A stretch of 64,000 nucleotides of DNA from Streptomyces sp. CB02009 (lineage in GTDB: Bacteria > Actinomycetota > Actinomycetes > Streptomycetales > Streptomycetaceae), in contig NZ_LIVV01000002.1 in assembly GCF_001905825.1 (NCBI RefSeq), positions 624,441-688,440 of the forward strand. The letters run 5' to 3'. How positions within the stretch are numbered: position 1 is the first letter of the stretch; each line of letters opens with the position of its first letter. This document shows positions 8,408 through 34,773 of this stretch, one piece after another. The notes below the pieces were generated by a model. It saw only the letters and a program-made list of their open reading frames with translations. It did no database searches and was not told the DNA's origin. Made by a program: the position numbers and the translations under genes.

Positions 8408-9031
8408 TCAGAAGACCTGGTCGGTCGTCGTGACGACCGCGCAACGGCCCGCCGCCCATGCGAGGGCCATCCGGTGCTCGCGCTCGGAGAAGTCGGCGAC
8501 GGCGTCGGCGACGACGAAGGCCTGGATGTCCTGCATCCACGCGTCGCAGGCGGTCATCAGGACGCCGATGTGCGCGTACACGCCGGTGACCACCAGCTGG
8601 TCGCGGCCCTGCTCGCGCAGCTGCTCCAGCAGGTCGGTGCGGACGAAGGCGCTGTACTTCCACTTCGTCAGGAGCGTGTCGCCGGGCCGGGGGGCGACGG
8701 CGTCCGCGATGGCCACGGCTTGCGGGTCGGCCGGTACGCCCGGTCCCCAGAAGTCCTGCTGGAGGCCGCGCTGTTCAGGGGTCTGGCCACCGGGCTGCGC
8801 CGTGTAGACGACGGGCACACCGAGCCTGGCGGCCTCCTTGCGGAGCCGGCCGAGGTTGGCGAGCAGGGCGGTGAGCGGCTCGGCCTCGGCGTCGAACGGG
8901 GTGAGGAAGTGGTTCTGCAGGTCGTGCACGAGGAGCACGGCGCGGTCCGGGTCGACGGTCCACCCCACCCGGTTGGCGGGGAGCTCGCCGGGGCGGGGCA
9001 TGGGGTAGGGCGCGACGGTGGGCAGGGTCAT
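8408..9031 (-). CDS. dhbB: Isochorismatase without carrier domain
   Basis: A 207-residue isochorismatase that would convert isochorismate to 2,3-dihydro-2,3-dihydroxybenzoate plus pyruvate. It shows the EntB/PhzD pattern: [21 protein letters not shown] with the catalytic Asp, KWKYSAF with the catalytic Lys, and [16 protein letters not shown]. The Bacillus and E. coli homologues are about 290-310 residues because they carry a C-terminal aryl carrier domain. This protein stops right after the isochorismatase fold. The carrier is instead encoded separately at 36.1-36.35 kb. Fourth gene of the dhbA-C-E-B-PPTase operon. Confidence 0.95.
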   Translation of the reverse strand: MTLPTVAPYPMPRPGELPANRVGWTVDPDRAVLLVHDLQNHFLTPFDAEAEPLTALLANLGRLRKEAARLGVPVVYTAQPGGQTPEQRGLQQDFWGPGVPADPQAVAIADAVAPRPGDTLLTKWKYSAFVRTDLLEQLREQGRDQLVVTGVYAHIGVLMTACDAWMQDIQAFVVADAVADFSEREHRMALAWAAGRCAVVTTTDQVF

Positions 9032-9127
9032 GACGGTTCCGTTTCGGCGGGTGCTGGTGCTGTTGCTGTTGCTGGTGGCGGGTCTGCTGGGCGGGGCTCG
9101 GTGAAGCGGGAGCGGCGGCGTACGGGG

Positions 9128-10861
9128 TCAGGTCCCGGGCGCGGTCCGCGCGCGCAGGTCCTTCTTGGACACCTTGCCGACACCGGTCGTGGGGAAGGCC
9201 TCGACGAAGACGATCCGGTCGGGCACCTTGAAGGCGGCGAGCCCCCGGTCCCGGACGAACCGCTTCAGCGCGAGCGCCCCGACCGCGGGGGCGTCGGCGC
9301 GCGGGATCACGTACGCGCAGCTCCGCTCGCCGAGGTACGGGTCGGGCTCGGCCACCACGTTGGCGTCGTGCACCGACGGGTGGGCCAGCAGGTGGTTCTC
9401 CACCTCCTCGGCGGCGATCTTCTCGCCGCCCCGGTTGATCTGGTCCTTGGCGCGTCCCTCGACCACCAGATGGCCGCTCGGGGTGAGCCGGACGAGGTCT
9501 CCGGTGCGGTAGAAGCCGTCTGCGGTGAAGGCGCGGGCGTTGTGCTCGGGCGCGTTCCAGTAGCCGCGGATGGTGTACGGGCCGCGGGTCAGCAGATGCC
9601 CCGTCGTGCCCTCCGGCACGTCCTCGTCCTCGTCGTCCACGACCCGGATCTCGTCGTCGGGGGAGATCGGCCGGCCCTGGGTGGTGACGATCGTCTCCGT
9701 GTCGTCGTCGAGCCGGGTGTAGTTGACCAGGCCCTCGGCCATCCCGAAGACCTGCTGGAGCGTGCAGCCGAGGGCCGGCTTGACCCGGCGGGCGGCCTCC
9801 TCGCCGAACTTCGCCCCGCCCACGAGCAGGACGTCGAGGCTGGAGAGGTCGTAGGCCGACGCGGCGGCGGCGTCCGTCCAGACGAGCGCGAGCGGCGGTA
9901 CGAGACCGGTGATCGTGACGCCCTCGTCCTGGATCAGCGGGAACGCCACGTCCGGCGCGGGCCGCGGGCACATCACCACACGGCCGCCCGCGTACAGGGC
10001 GCCGAGCGAACCGGGCGAGGAGAGCGGGAAGTTGTGCGCGGCGGGCAGCACGCAGAGGTAGACGCTGTTCTCGTCGACCCCGCAGATCTCGTTGGAGCCG
10101 CGCAGCGAGTAGATGTAGTCGTCGTGGGTCCGGGGGATCAGCTTGGGCACGCCGGTGCTGCCGCCGGAGAGCTGGAGGAACGCCAGGTCGGACGGGGCGG
10201 GTCCGGCGAGGGGCACCGGCTCGGCGGGGACGTCGGCGAGCGGTTCGAAGGGGCCGGCGTCCCCGCCCACGACGAACACGTGCCGCAGCGAGGGCGTCCG
10301 GGCGAGCACGGTGGTCGCGAGGGCGCGGTGGTCGAAGCCCGCGTCCTCGCCCGGGACCACGTAGGCGACCGCTTCGGTGAAGGAGCAGAAGTAGGAGATC
10401 TCCGACTCGCGGTGGGCGGGCAGCGCGAAGACCGGCAGCGCGCCCAGCCGGAAGAGGGCGAAGATCACCTCGAAGAACTCGGCGAGGTTGGGGAGTTGGA
10501 CGACGACCTTGTCGCCGCGGCCGATGCCGCGGGCGGCGAGCCCGGCGGCGAGTCGGTCGGCGCGGAGGTCCAGCTCTCCGTAGGTCCAGGCGCGGCGGGC
10601 GCCGCCCGGGCCCGCGTGGTCGACGACGGCGACGCGGTCCGGGTGGGCCTCGGCCCGCGCGCGGAGCACGGCGCCGAAGGTCTCGCCCCGCCACCAGCCG
10701 GCCGCGCGGTAGCGCTCCGCGAACTCGGCGGGCCAGGCGGGCGCGGTGGCGGTGTCCGCCCGGGCCGCGTCCGGCGCCGTGTCCGGTGCGGTGTACGGAG
10801 CGGTGTCCGGAGCCGCATCCGATGCGGTGTCCGCTGCGGTGGGCCGGGTCGGTGCGGTCAC
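9128..10861 (-). CDS. dhbE: 2,3-dihydroxybenzoate-AMP ligase
   Basis: A 577-residue stand-alone adenylating enzyme that activates DHB as the acyl adenylate and loads it on the aryl carrier protein. Motifs: [20 protein letters not shown] (phosphate loop), the aryl-acid pocket segment [33 protein letters not shown] and the C-terminal [11 protein letters not shown] with the catalytic Lys. The GTG start overlaps the dhbC stop (GTGA), so the two are coupled. The first 40 or so residues are an Ala/Asp/Thr/Pro-rich repeat ([15 protein letters not shown]) not found in typical homologues, which start near [15 protein letters not shown]. Confidence 0.95.
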   Translation of the reverse strand: MTAPTRPTAADTASDAAPDTAPYTAPDTAPDAARADTATAPAWPAEFAERYRAAGWWRGETFGAVLRARAEAHPDRVAVVDHAGPGGARRAWTYGELDLRADRLAAGLAARGIGRGDKVVVQLPNLAEFFEVIFALFRLGALPVFALPAHRESEISYFCSFTEAVAYVVPGEDAGFDHRALATTVLARTPSLRHVFVVGGDAGPFEPLADVPAEPVPLAGPAPSDLAFLQLSGGSTGVPKLIPRTHDDYIYSLRGSNEICGVDENSVYLCVLPAAHNFPLSSPGSLGALYAGGRVVMCPRPAPDVAFPLIQDEGVTITGLVPPLALVWTDAAAASAYDLSSLDVLLVGGAKFGEEAARRVKPALGCTLQQVFGMAEGLVNYTRLDDDTETIVTTQGRPISPDDEIRVVDDEDEDVPEGTTGHLLTRGPYTIRGYWNAPEHNARAFTADGFYRTGDLVRLTPSGHLVVEGRAKDQINRGGEKIAAEEVENHLLAHPSVHDANVVAEPDPYLGERSCAYVIPRADAPAVGALALKRFVRDRGLAAFKVPDRIVFVEAFPTTGVGKVSKKDLRARTAPGT

Positions 10862-12063
10862 AGCTCGGCTCCCACGGCGTTCAGGAAGGTACGGAACTTG
10901 GCGGCGGTCTCGGCGGTCTCCGCCTCGGGCACGGAGGCGGAGACGATGCCGGCCCCCGCGTACAGGCGCAGGGTCCTGCCCTCGGCCTCGGCGCAGCGGA
11001 TGGTGACGACCCACTCGCCGTTGCCCTCCGCGTCGCCCCAGCCGACGATGCCGGTGAAGAACCCCCGGTCGAAGGGCTCGGTCTCGCGGATCACCTGTCT
11101 CGCGAGCTGCGTCGGGGTACCGCAGACCGCCGGGGTGGGGTGGAGTGCGGAGGCGATCTCCAGGGCCGACACCTCCGGCCGCGCGAGGGTTCCGGTGACG
11201 GTGGTGGAGAGGTGCCACATGGTGGCGGTGCGGATCAGCGAGGGCCGGGCCGGCACCTCGATGGCCGAGCAGTACGGGGCCATCACCTGGTGCACGGCGT
11301 CCACGACCACGGCGTGCTCGTGGAGGTCCTTGGCGGACTCGAGCAGGGCAGCGGCGCGGCGCACGTCCTCGGCGAGGTCGTCGCTGCGGGGGATGGAGCC
11401 GGCCAGCGGGTTGGAGACCAGCCGGTCGCCGCGGCGCGAGACCAGCAGTTCGGGGCTGGCGCCGAGCAGCGTGCGGTCGGGGCCGGTGGGCAGCGCGAAG
11501 GTGTAGCCGGCCGGGTCGCGGCGGGCGAGCCGCTGGACCATCGCGGCGAGGTCCAGCTCGTCGGGGCCGGTCACCTCCAGGGTGCGGGCGAGGACCACCT
11601 TGCTGAACTCGCCGTTCCACATGCGGTCGACGGCGGAGGCGACGCCCTTGGCGTACACCTCGGGCTCCGGCTCCGGCCGGACCGACCAGGCGACGGCCGG
11701 GGGCTCGGCCGCGGGCAGGGCGACCAGCGGGTCGTACGCGAGGGCCGGTCCGGTGCGGACGGCCTCGGGTATGACGAGCGCGGCGGGGGCGTCCTGGGCG
11801 AAGGGGAGGGCGCCGATGACGACCGGGGCGGCCAGGCCGGCGGAGCGGGCCTCCCGCAGGGCGTCGGCGACCCGCCGGGCGACCGGGGCGGTCCCGTGCG
11901 GGACCTCCCGCTGGACGCCGTGGGCGAGCAGGGTCCGGGTGGGCGTGGCGAGGAAGCGGTCGCCCCGGCGGAAGGCGTCGAGCAGCGCGGTGGCCGCTCC
12001 GACGGAGGCGTGGGGGTCTGCGGGCGCGGACGTGTGCGCGGCGACCTGGTGGACCGTCGACAC
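10858..12063 (-). CDS. dhbC: Isochorismate synthase
   Basis: A 401-residue chorismate-utilising enzyme (MenF/EntC/DhbC family) that isomerises chorismate to isochorismate, the first step of DHB synthesis. Family landmarks include [58 protein letters not shown] and the final [20 protein letters not shown] segment with Mg-binding Glu residues. The start is GTG 12063 behind AAGGAG. It lies 81 bases downstream of dhbA and overlaps dhbE by four bases. Confidence 0.95.
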   Translation of the reverse strand: MSTVHQVAAHTSAPADPHASVGAATALLDAFRRGDRFLATPTRTLLAHGVQREVPHGTAPVARRVADALREARSAGLAAPVVIGALPFAQDAPAALVIPEAVRTGPALAYDPLVALPAAEPPAVAWSVRPEPEPEVYAKGVASAVDRMWNGEFSKVVLARTLEVTGPDELDLAAMVQRLARRDPAGYTFALPTGPDRTLLGASPELLVSRRGDRLVSNPLAGSIPRSDDLAEDVRRAAALLESAKDLHEHAVVVDAVHQVMAPYCSAIEVPARPSLIRTATMWHLSTTVTGTLARPEVSALEIASALHPTPAVCGTPTQLARQVIRETEPFDRGFFTGIVGWGDAEGNGEWVVTIRCAEAEGRTLRLYAGAGIVSASVPEAETAETAAKFRTFLNAVGAEL

Positions 12064-12144
12064 GGGGCTCCTTGGTTTCGGTCTGAGGGGTGGGGGTCGG
12101 AGGGCGGCTCCGTGCGGGGCGGGCGGGCGGCGAGGCCCGGCCCG

Positions 12145-12966
12145 TCATCGCAGGGTGGCGCCGCCGTCGACGTAGATGTCCTGCATGGTGATGTGGCGGG
12201 CTCGGTCGGAGGCGAGGAAGACCACGGTCTCCGCGATGTCCTCCGGGTCGGCGATGCGGCCCAGCGGGATGCCGGTGCGGTGGCTCGCGACGTCTCCGGC
12301 GATGACGCGCTGCGGGCCGGAGGGCCCGTCCCAGAGCGCGCGCTGCATGGGGGTGTCGGTGGAGCCGGGACAGACGGCGTTGCAGCGGACGCCCCGGTCG
12401 GCGACTTCGAGCCCGAGGCACTTGGTGAAGGCGACGGCGGCGGCCTTGGAGGCGGCGTAGGCGCTCATTCCGGAGCGGGGGATGCCGGCGGCGTTGGAGG
12501 CGACGGTCACCACGGACCCGGTGCCCCGGGCGGCCATTCCGGAGACCACGGCCCGGGACAGGTGGAAGACGCCCGTGGTGTTGACCGCGAAGACCTGCGC
12601 CCAGTCCTCGTCCGTCAGGTCGAGGGCGGGTCCGGTCCTGAGGATCCCGGCGACGTTCACGAGGATGTCGACCGGGCCGAGTTCGCGCTCGACGCGGCCC
12701 ACGGTGCGGGTCACGTCGACCCCGTCGGTGACGTCAAGGGAGTAGGGCACGACCGCTCCCGCGGTCCGGTCCCGCTGTCCGTCGTGGTCACCGGCCAGTC
12801 GCGCGACGCTCTCGGCGAGCGCGCCGGCGGCCCGGTCGGTCGCGGCGACGGTGGCGCCCCGCGCGGCGAGCGCGTGCACGACGGCCTCGCCGATGCCCTG
12901 CGCGGCGCCGGTGACGAGCGCCACGCGGCCGTCGAACTCGCCACGGGGTCTGCTGCTTTCAGTCAC
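12145..12966 (-). CDS. dhbA: 2,3-dihydro-2,3-dihydroxybenzoate dehydrogenase
   Basis: A 273-residue short-chain dehydrogenase that oxidises 2,3-dihydro-2,3-dihydroxybenzoate to DHB with NAD+. It has the nucleotide-binding motif TGAAQGIGE (residues about 19-27), the NVAG motif, catalytic Ser in VASNAAG, and YAASK with catalytic Tyr and Lys. The start GTG 12966 has a perfect AAGGAGG site seven bases upstream. First gene of the operon dhbA-dhbC-dhbE-dhbB-PPTase, with an excellent iron box only 15 bases before the start, so repression by iron should be tight. Confidence 0.95.
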   Translation of the reverse strand: MTESSRPRGEFDGRVALVTGAAQGIGEAVVHALAARGATVAATDRAAGALAESVARLAGDHDGQRDRTAGAVVPYSLDVTDGVDVTRTVGRVERELGPVDILVNVAGILRTGPALDLTDEDWAQVFAVNTTGVFHLSRAVVSGMAARGTGSVVTVASNAAGIPRSGMSAYAASKAAAVAFTKCLGLEVADRGVRCNAVCPGSTDTPMQRALWDGPSGPQRVIAGDVASHRTGIPLGRIADPEDIAETVVFLASDRARHITMQDIYVDGGATLR

Positions 12967-12980
12967 AATACCTCCTTGAC

Positions 12981-12999
12981 TTAGGTAAGCCTAACCTAA
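12981..12999. promoter_or_regulatory. Iron box before dhbA
   Basis: TTAGGTAAGCCTAACCTAA matches the DmdR/IdeR consensus at 18 of 19 positions, the best site in the window. It lies 15 bases upstream of the dhbA start. Confidence 0.95.
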
Positions 13000-13031
13000 G
13001 TCGTTCGCATTACCCATGGACTTGCCGCGGC

Positions 13032-13051
13032 GGGCGGCCCGAAGGCCGCCC
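13032..13051 (-). terminator. Stem-loop after the two-module NRPS gene
   Basis: GGGCGGCC, a four-base CGAA loop and GGCCGCCC form a perfect eight-base-pair hairpin 30 bases downstream of the NRPS stop codon on the minus strand and before the dhbA iron box. No T-run follows, which is common in high-GC actinobacteria. Confidence 0.55.
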
Positions 13052-13080
13052 CCCGCTTCGGAGTCCCGAACGGACTGGTG

Positions 13081-16000
13081 TCACACGCGAGGTGACGGAC
13101 CGTCCGCGACCGCCCGCAGCGCCCTGTCCAGCAGCGGGCCGATCTCCTCCAGCGCCTCCGGAGCCATCAGCTCGTCATGACCGCGGTCGAGGACGTGCTC
13201 GGTGAGGACGCCGTCCACGTGCGCGGGCCAGACCAGCTGCGGCGTCTCGCCGTCCGGAGTCGTCCGCGAGGCCGTGAAGAACAGGACGTCACCCCGGAAG
13301 TGCCGGGTGCGGCTGCGGGAGAGCAGCCGTACGCAGTGCACGTTGGTCTCCACGATCGCGTGCAGCAGGGAGTCGTCGAAGCCCGCGAGCAGACCCTGGC
13401 TGTCCCGGATCGCGGCCACCGCCTCCTCGCGCGACACGTCCCCGCGCCCGGCGGCCTCGGCCCCGAGCCCCGCCACGGAGAGCAGGAAGCCGTTCTCCTC
13501 CTGTTCGAGCCGTTCGCGCCACTCCGGCGTCTCCAGGTACGCCCAGTCGTCCCGCTCCGGCGGGTAGGCGTCCAGGAGCGCGAGGAACGCGACCTCCTCG
13601 CCGCGCTCCTGGAGCATCGCCGCCAGGGTGTGCGCCACCGTCCCGCCGAAGGAGTACCCGGCGAAGTGGTACGGCCCCTCGGGCTGCACCGCGCGGATCT
13701 CCGTCAGATACCGCTCGCACAGCTCCGCGACGTCCGCCGCGTCCGGCAGCTCCCCGGCCAGGCCGGGGGACTGGACGCCGTACACCGGCCGGGCCGCGTC
13801 GAGGTGACGCAGCAGGCCCGTGTACTGCCAGCTGAACCCGGAGGCCGGGTGGAAGCAGAACAGCGGTGCCCTGGAGCCCCGCTCCCGCAGCGGAAGCAGC
13901 ACCCGCAGCGCGTCGCGGCGCGAGTCCGAGCCGATCCGGGCCGCCACGTCCGCGACCGTCGGCGCCGACATCACCGTGCCCACCTGGACGGGGACGCCCA
14001 GCTCGTCGCGGATGCGGCCGACGAGCCGCATCGCGAGCAGCGAGTGCCCGCCCAGCTCGAAGAAGTTGTCCTCGACCCCGACCCGCTCCAGACCGAGCAC
14101 GTCCGCGAAGATCCCGCAGAGCAGCTCCTCACGGGCGTCCTTCGGCGGCCGGCCGCTGCCCGCGTCCGCGAACGCCGGGGCGGGCAGCGCGACCCGGTCC
14201 ACCTTGCCGTTCACGGTCAGCGGCAGCGCGGGCAGCTCCACGAAGGCCGACGGGACCATGAACTCCGGCAGCGTCGCCGCCAGCCGGGTCCGCAGCGCGG
14301 CCGTCACCGCCTCCGGGTCCGCACGGTCCGCCTCCGAGGCCGGCACCGTGTACGCCACGAGCCGCTTCACCCCGTTCGCCCCCGTGTGCACGACCACCGC
14401 GGCGGCCGCCACCTCGGGCGCGGCGGCGAGCGCCGACTCGATCTCGCCCAGCTCGATCCGGAAACCGCGGATCTTGACCTGGTGGTCCGCCCGGCCCAGG
14501 TAGTCGATCCCGCCGTCCCCGCGCCAGCGCACCAGGTCGCCGGTGCGGTACATCAGCGTGCCCGGCCCGCCGAACGGATCGGCCACGAACCGCTCGGCCG
14601 TCAGAGCCGGCCGCGCGAAGTAGCCGCGCGCCAGTCCCGCGCCCGCGAGGTACAGCTCGCCCGGAACTCCGCGCGGCACCGGCCGCAGCGCGCCGTCGAG
14701 CACGTACGCCCGGGTGTTGTGGATCGGCCGGCCCACACAGGAGGTGGCGCTGGCGCCGACGTCGGCCCCCAACGCGTTGATCGTGTACTCGGTGGGCCCG
14801 TACAGGTTGTAGCCCATCGTGCCCTCGGTCTCCGCGAGCAGCGCCCACAGGGAGTCGGGCACCGCCTCGCCGCCGAGCAGCACCAGGGCGGGCCGGTGCC
14901 GTCCCTCGTCCAGGAGGCCCGCGTCGACCAGCTGCTGCCCGTACGACGGGGTGACGTTGACGACGTCGATGCCGACCCGGTCGTAGTGCGCGGTCAGCGC
15001 CGCCGGGTCGAGCCGCAGCTCCTCGCCGATGACGTGCACCTCGTGCCCGTCGACGAGCCAGAAGAACTCCTCCCACGACATGTCGAACGCGAACGACACG
15101 GTGTGCGCGACCCGCATCCGGCGCCCGCCCGCCAGCTTCACCGCGGGCTCGAAGATCCGCTCCCGGTGGTTCAGCAGCATGTTCACCAGACCCGAGCCCG
15201 GCACGACCACGCCCTTGGGACGGCCGGTGGAACCCGAGGTGTAGATCAGGTACGCCGGGTGCCGGCCGTCACGCGGAGCCGACAGCTCCTCCTCCGCCAC
15301 CGGCCCGCCCGGCAGCGCGGCCAGCTCCGCGACCGTCGCCGGATCGTCCAGGACCAGCGGCGGCACGCCCGCCACCACCGGCACCCGGCCCGACACGGCC
15401 GCACTCGTCACCAGGCAGAGCGGACCCGCGTCCTCGACCATCGCGGCCAGCCGGTCCACCGGGTGGTCCAGGTCCAGCGGCAGGTACGCCGCCCCCGCCT
15501 TGAGCACCGCGAACAGCGCGACGACGAAGTCCGCCGAACGCGGCAGGCCCAGGGCCACCGTCCGCTCCGGTCCGGCGCCGCGCCCGAGCAGCGCGCGGGC
15601 CAGCCGGTTCGCCCGCTCGTCCAGTTCCGCGTAGCTCAGCCGCTCGTCCTCGAAGACGAGCGCCGTGGCGTCCGGCGTCAGCGCGGCCTGCCGGGCGAAC
15701 AGCTCGATGAACGACACGTCCGGCAGCGCGTGCCCCGTGTCGTCCCCGAGGGCGAGCAGCGCGGCCCGCTCGGCGCCCTCCAGGGTGCGCAGCCGGCCGA
15801 CGGGCGTCGCGCCGCCCGCCGCGAACTGCTCGACGAGCAGCCGCAGCCGCCCCGCCAGCTCCTCGGCCGTGCCCCGGTCGTAGAGGTCGGGACGGTAGGC
15901 CAGGCTGAGTTCGAGCGAGCGGTCGGGCGTGACGGCCAGCGTCAGCGGATAGTGCGTGCCGTCGACGCTGTGCGTCCAGCCGATCTGGTGCCGCTCCACC

Positions 16001-19000
16001 GCCTCCTCGCGCGCGGTGTCGTCCAGGGGCGTGTTCCGGAACACGTACAGCGTGTCGAAGAGCTGCCCGACCCCGGCGGCCTGCTGGATCCGGCCCAGGC
16101 CCAGGTAGTGGTGCGGCAGCAGCTCCGCGTGCTCGCCCTGGGTGCGCACGAGCAGCTCGCGGAGGGTCTCCGCGGGGCGCAGCGTCACCCGGAACGGCAG
16201 CGTGTTCATGAACATGCCGATCATCTGGTCGACGCCCGGCACCTCCGCCGGACGCCCCGAGACCGTCGCCCCGAACACCACGTCGTCCCGCCCGGTCATC
16301 CCGGACAGGGACAGCGCCCAGGCCGCCGACAGCACCGTGTTCAGGGTGACGCCGCAGCCCCGGGCGAAGGCCCGCAGCCGGTCGCTGGTCTCCTCGCCGA
16401 GCGCGAGGTCCACCACCTCGGCGGTCACCGGCTGCCGCGCCGGATCGGCCGGCGCCACCAGCGTCGCCTGGTCCAGGCCCGACAGATGGCTCCGCCAGGC
16501 GGCCAGCGCCGCCTCCGTATCCGTCCCCGCCAGCCACCGCAGGTACGCGCGGTACGGAGTGACCGGCGGCAGCACCTCCGCGCGGCCGCCCGCCCCGTAC
16601 AGCTGGAACAGCTCCTCGAAGAACAGCGACTCCGACCAGCCGTCCGTGAGGATGTGGTGCTGCGTCACACAGAGCATCCACCGGTCCTCGGCGAACTTCA
16701 GCAGCGTCACGCGCATCAGCGGCGGCGCCGACAGGTCGAACCGCGTCGCCGCGTCCTCCAGCGAGAACGCCCGCTGCGCCTCGTCCTGCTCCGCCCGGTC
16801 CAGAGCCGCCAGATCCCGTACGTCCCAGGGCAGCTCCCACGCGGGGGGCACCACCTGCACCGGACCCGCCAGGCCCTCGTGCCAGAACCCCGAGCGCAGG
16901 TTCGGGTGCCGGCGCAGCATCGCGTCGAACGCGGCGCGCAGCGCGGCCGTGTCCACCGCGTGCCGCAGCTCCACGAAGTTCTGCATCAGGTACACGTCGA
17001 GCGCGCGGTCGTCGTACTGCGCGTGGAAGTACAGCCCCTCCTGGAGCGGCGCCAGCGGCAGCACCTCCGCCGCGCCCGGGAACACCCGGTCGAGGAGCGC
17101 CCGCCCCGCCTCGTCCAGCTCCACGAGCGGCCCGCCGGAGTCCGTGGCGGTCCGCGCCGCGGCCTGCTCGTCCGGCGTACGGGCCGCGACCGCGAGCCCC
17201 GCCACCGTCCGCTGCTCGAACACGTCGCGCGGGGTGAGGACCAGGCCCTCCTTGCGCGCCCGCGTCACCAGTTGGATCGACACGATGCTGTCGCCGCCCA
17301 GGGCGAAGAAGTCGTCGTCCACCCCGACCGAGCGAAGCCCGAGGACCTCGGTGAACACCCGGCACAGCGCCTCCTCCCGCTCCCCGCTCGGGGCCCGGGA
17401 CGCGGGCGAGGCACCCAGCACGGGCGCGGGCAGCGCGGCCCGGTCCAGCTTGCCGTTCACGTTGAACGGCAGCGCGTCGAGCACCACCACCGCGGCCGGA
17501 ACCATGTAGTCCGGCAGCACCTCGGCCAGCTCCGCGCGGATCGCGGCCGGCTCCGCCGCACCGGTCACATAGCCGACGAGCCGCTTCACGCCGGGCGTGT
17601 CCTCACGGACCACCACCGCCGCCGCGTCGACCCCGGCCACCGCCGCGAGCGCCGACTCCACCTCGCCCGGCTCGATCCGGAAACCACGGATCTTCACCTG
17701 GTCGTCGGCGCGGCCCAGGTACTCCAGCTCGCCGTCCGCCCGCAGCCGCGCCAGATCGCCCGTGCGGTACATCCGCGTCCCGGGCGGCCCGAACGGGTCG
17801 GCCACGAACCGCTCGGCGGTCAGCGCGAACCGGCCCAGATAGCCGCGCGCCGTACCGTGCCCCGCGAGGTACAGCTCACCCGTCGTGCCGGCGGGCACCG
17901 GCCGCAGCGCCGCGTCCAGGAGGTACGCGCGCGTGTTGCCGATCGGCCGCCCCACCACCGGGGTGGCGCTGTCGGCCAGGTCCGCGGCGAGCGCGTCCAC
18001 CGTGTACTCGGTCGGACCGTAGAGGTTCACCGACATCACCCCGCTCGCCGCCCGCACCGCGGACCACAGCGCCTCCGGCACCGCCTCACCGCCGAGCAGC
18101 AGCAGCGCCGGACGGTGCAGGGCCGGGTCGAGCAGACCCCAGTCCAGCAGCCCGAGCGCGTACGTCGGGGTGACGTCCATCGCGTCCACCCGGTGCTCCC
18201 GCACGTACCCGACGACGAACTCGGCGTCCCTGCGCCCCACCTCGTCGAGCACGTGCAGCTCGTGCCCGGCCACCAGCCAGAACAGCTGCTCCCACGAGGT
18301 GTCGAAGCTGAACGAGGCCGTGTGCAGCGCCCGCAGGGTCCGTCCGCCGGTCGCGTCCACCACCGGGCCGAAGACCTCGGCGACGTGGTTGGCGTACAGG
18401 TTCGACAGCCCGCCGTGGGTGAGGACCACGCCCTTGGGACGCCCGGTCGACCCCGAGGTGTAGATGACGTACGCCGGGTGCCCGTCCGCGATCTCCGGCG
18501 ACGCGAACCCGGCCGGGAAGGCGTCGAGCGCGGCGGCCGTCTCCGGGGCGTCGAGCACGATCCGCTCCGGACCGTCCCCGGCCGGCGGCAGCAGCTCCAC
18601 CGCCCGCGCGGTGGTCAGCACGAACGCGGGCGCCGCGTCCTCGATCATCAGGCCCAGCCGGTCCGCCGGATAGTCCAGGTCGAGCGGCAGATAGGCGCCG
18701 CCCGCCTTCAGCACGGCGAGGATCGCCACCACCGTCTCCGCCGAACGCGGCACGGCGAGCGCCACCACCGACTCCGGCCCCACCCCGCGCCGGGCGAGCA
18801 GCCCCGCGAGCCGCGCGGCCCGACCGTCCAGCTCGGCGAAGGTCAGCGACGTCTCCTTGCAGACCACCGCCGTCGCCCCGGGAGTACGCGCCGCCCGCTC
18901 GGCGAACACGTCCGCGACCGTCCCCGACGGCACGTCCCGCACCGTCCCCGGCCAGCTGCTCCGGACCCGCTCCAGCTCGGCGGGCGGCAGCAGCGCGAGC

Positions 19001-20321
19001 GCGCCGACCGCCGTGCCGGGCTCGGCCGCGATCCGGTCCAGGAGGTGCGCGAGCCGGTCCGCGATCCGCTCCGCCGCCCGCGCGTCGAACACGTCCGGCC
19101 GGTACTCCAGCCGCAGTTCGGCCCGCGCGTCCAGGGACACCGCGAGGGTCAGCGGGTAGTGCGTGGCGTCTTCCGCCTCGACGCCCGTCACCCGCACCCC
19201 GCCGGCGACGGTCTCGCGCGCCGACGGGTCCACGGGATAGTTCTCGATCACGACGAGCGTGTCGAACAGCTCCCCGCCGCCGCTCTGCTTCTGGATCAGC
19301 CGCAGCCCCAGGTGGTGGTGGGCCAGGAGCGCGTTCTGCTCGTCACGGAATCGCCGCAGCAGCCCCTCGACCGTCTCCTCGGGCCGGGTGGCGAGCCGCA
19401 CCGGAACCGTCGTGATGAACAGGCCGAGCATCGACTCGACCCCCGGTATCTCGTCCGGCCGGCCCGACACCGTCAGACCGAACACCACGTCGGAGCGCCC
19501 GGTCAGACCGCCGAGCAGCAGCCCCCACGCGCACTGGATCAGCGTGCTCGGCGTCGTCCCGAGCCGCCGCGCCGCCGCCGTCAGCCGGTCCGTGGCGGCC
19601 GCCGACAGCTCCAGGGCGTGCACCCCGGGCCGCACCGGCGCCCGCGCCGGATCCGGCGCCGCGACCAGCGACGCCTCCTCGACCCCGGCGAGCGCCGACC
19701 GCCAGGCCGCCTCCGCCGCCGGCGTGTCCTGCTCCTTCAGCCACTTCAGATACGTGCGGTACGGGCGGACCGCCGGAAGCCCCGAGGCGTCCCCGTCGGC
19801 CGCGTACAGCGCGAGCAGGTCGCCCACGAGCAGCGGCATCGACCAGCCGTCGACCAGGATGTGATGGACCGTGACGACCAGCCGGTGGTCCCCGTCGGCC
19901 AGCCGCGCGAGCACCAGCCGCAGCAGCGGCGGCCGGTGCAGCGCGAACCGCCGGGCCAGTTCGGCCCGCCGCAGCCCGGCGAGCCGCTCCTCGACCGAGG
20001 CGCCCGTTAGGGGCGCACCGTCGACGCCCTTCGCCCCGGGCTCCGACAGATCGACCCGCTCGACCCCGAACGTCACCTCCGCCGGCACGAACTGCACCGG
20101 CTGCGGAACCCCCTCGTGCCAGAAACCGGCCCGCAGGTTGGGGTGCCGGCGCAGCAGCGCCACCGCCGCCCGCTCCAGGCGCTCCGCGTCCACAGGACCG
20201 GCCAGGCCGACCGACACCTGCACGGTGTACACGTCGGCGCCTTCGCCGTCGTAGACGGAGTGGAACAGCATGCCCTGCTGCAGGGGGGACAGCGGCAGCA
20301 TGTCCTCGATACGAGCCTGCG

Positions 20322-20325
<4 letters not shown>
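13081..20325 (-). CDS. Two-module NRPS with thioesterase: C-A-T-C-A-T-TE
   Basis: A 2414-residue synthetase that adds the last two residues of the catecholate-hydroxamate siderophore and releases it. Approximate layout: C 1-430 (HHILVDGWS near 157, the type that accepts a D-residue donor); A 470-965 (pocket residues by GrsA numbering D,T,E,D,L,G,L,V,D,K, acidic, so a basic amino acid is likely); T with LGGDSIVS near 1010; C 1085-1510 (HHILTDGWS); A 1535-2050 (pocket D,M,E,N,L,G,L,I,N,K, the known code for N5-hydroxyornithine in the coelichelin synthetase); T with LGGHSLL near 2093; TE 2145-2414 with GYSFGG nucleophile, LLDAYPP and LDRGHDELM. The GTG start overlaps the stop of the upstream NRPS (GTGA), so chain transfer and translation are coupled. 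The TE probably releases the chain by hydrolysis or by closing the terminal hydroxyornithine to a cyclic hydroxamate. Confidence 0.93.
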
Positions 20326-34622
<14,297 letters not shown>

Positions 34623-34773
34623 GGATCTTGCTCCAGGTTCACCCGCGGCGGATCGGTGTCCGTCCGAGGGAAGGAAAGGCGAGGAGGGGAGTCGGGAGAT
34701 GCAGAGGGGAGTGCGGCCGGGGAGGGCGCCGGGCGCGCGGTGGCGGCGCCCGGCGGCGGTTCCCCGGCCGGGG

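Noticed and set aside
9032..9127. CAG/CAA-rich short repeat between dhbE and dhbB that could be read as a poly-Gln coding stretch
   Set aside because: It lies between a stop and a start codon of well-defined genes, and only an out-of-frame reading gives the Gln-rich peptide. Treated as a noncoding spacer.
13177..20010. Plus-strand open frame of about 2277 codons opposite the two-module NRPS
   Set aside because: Arg/Gln/His-rich translation without domains, again a shadow of the minus-strand gene.
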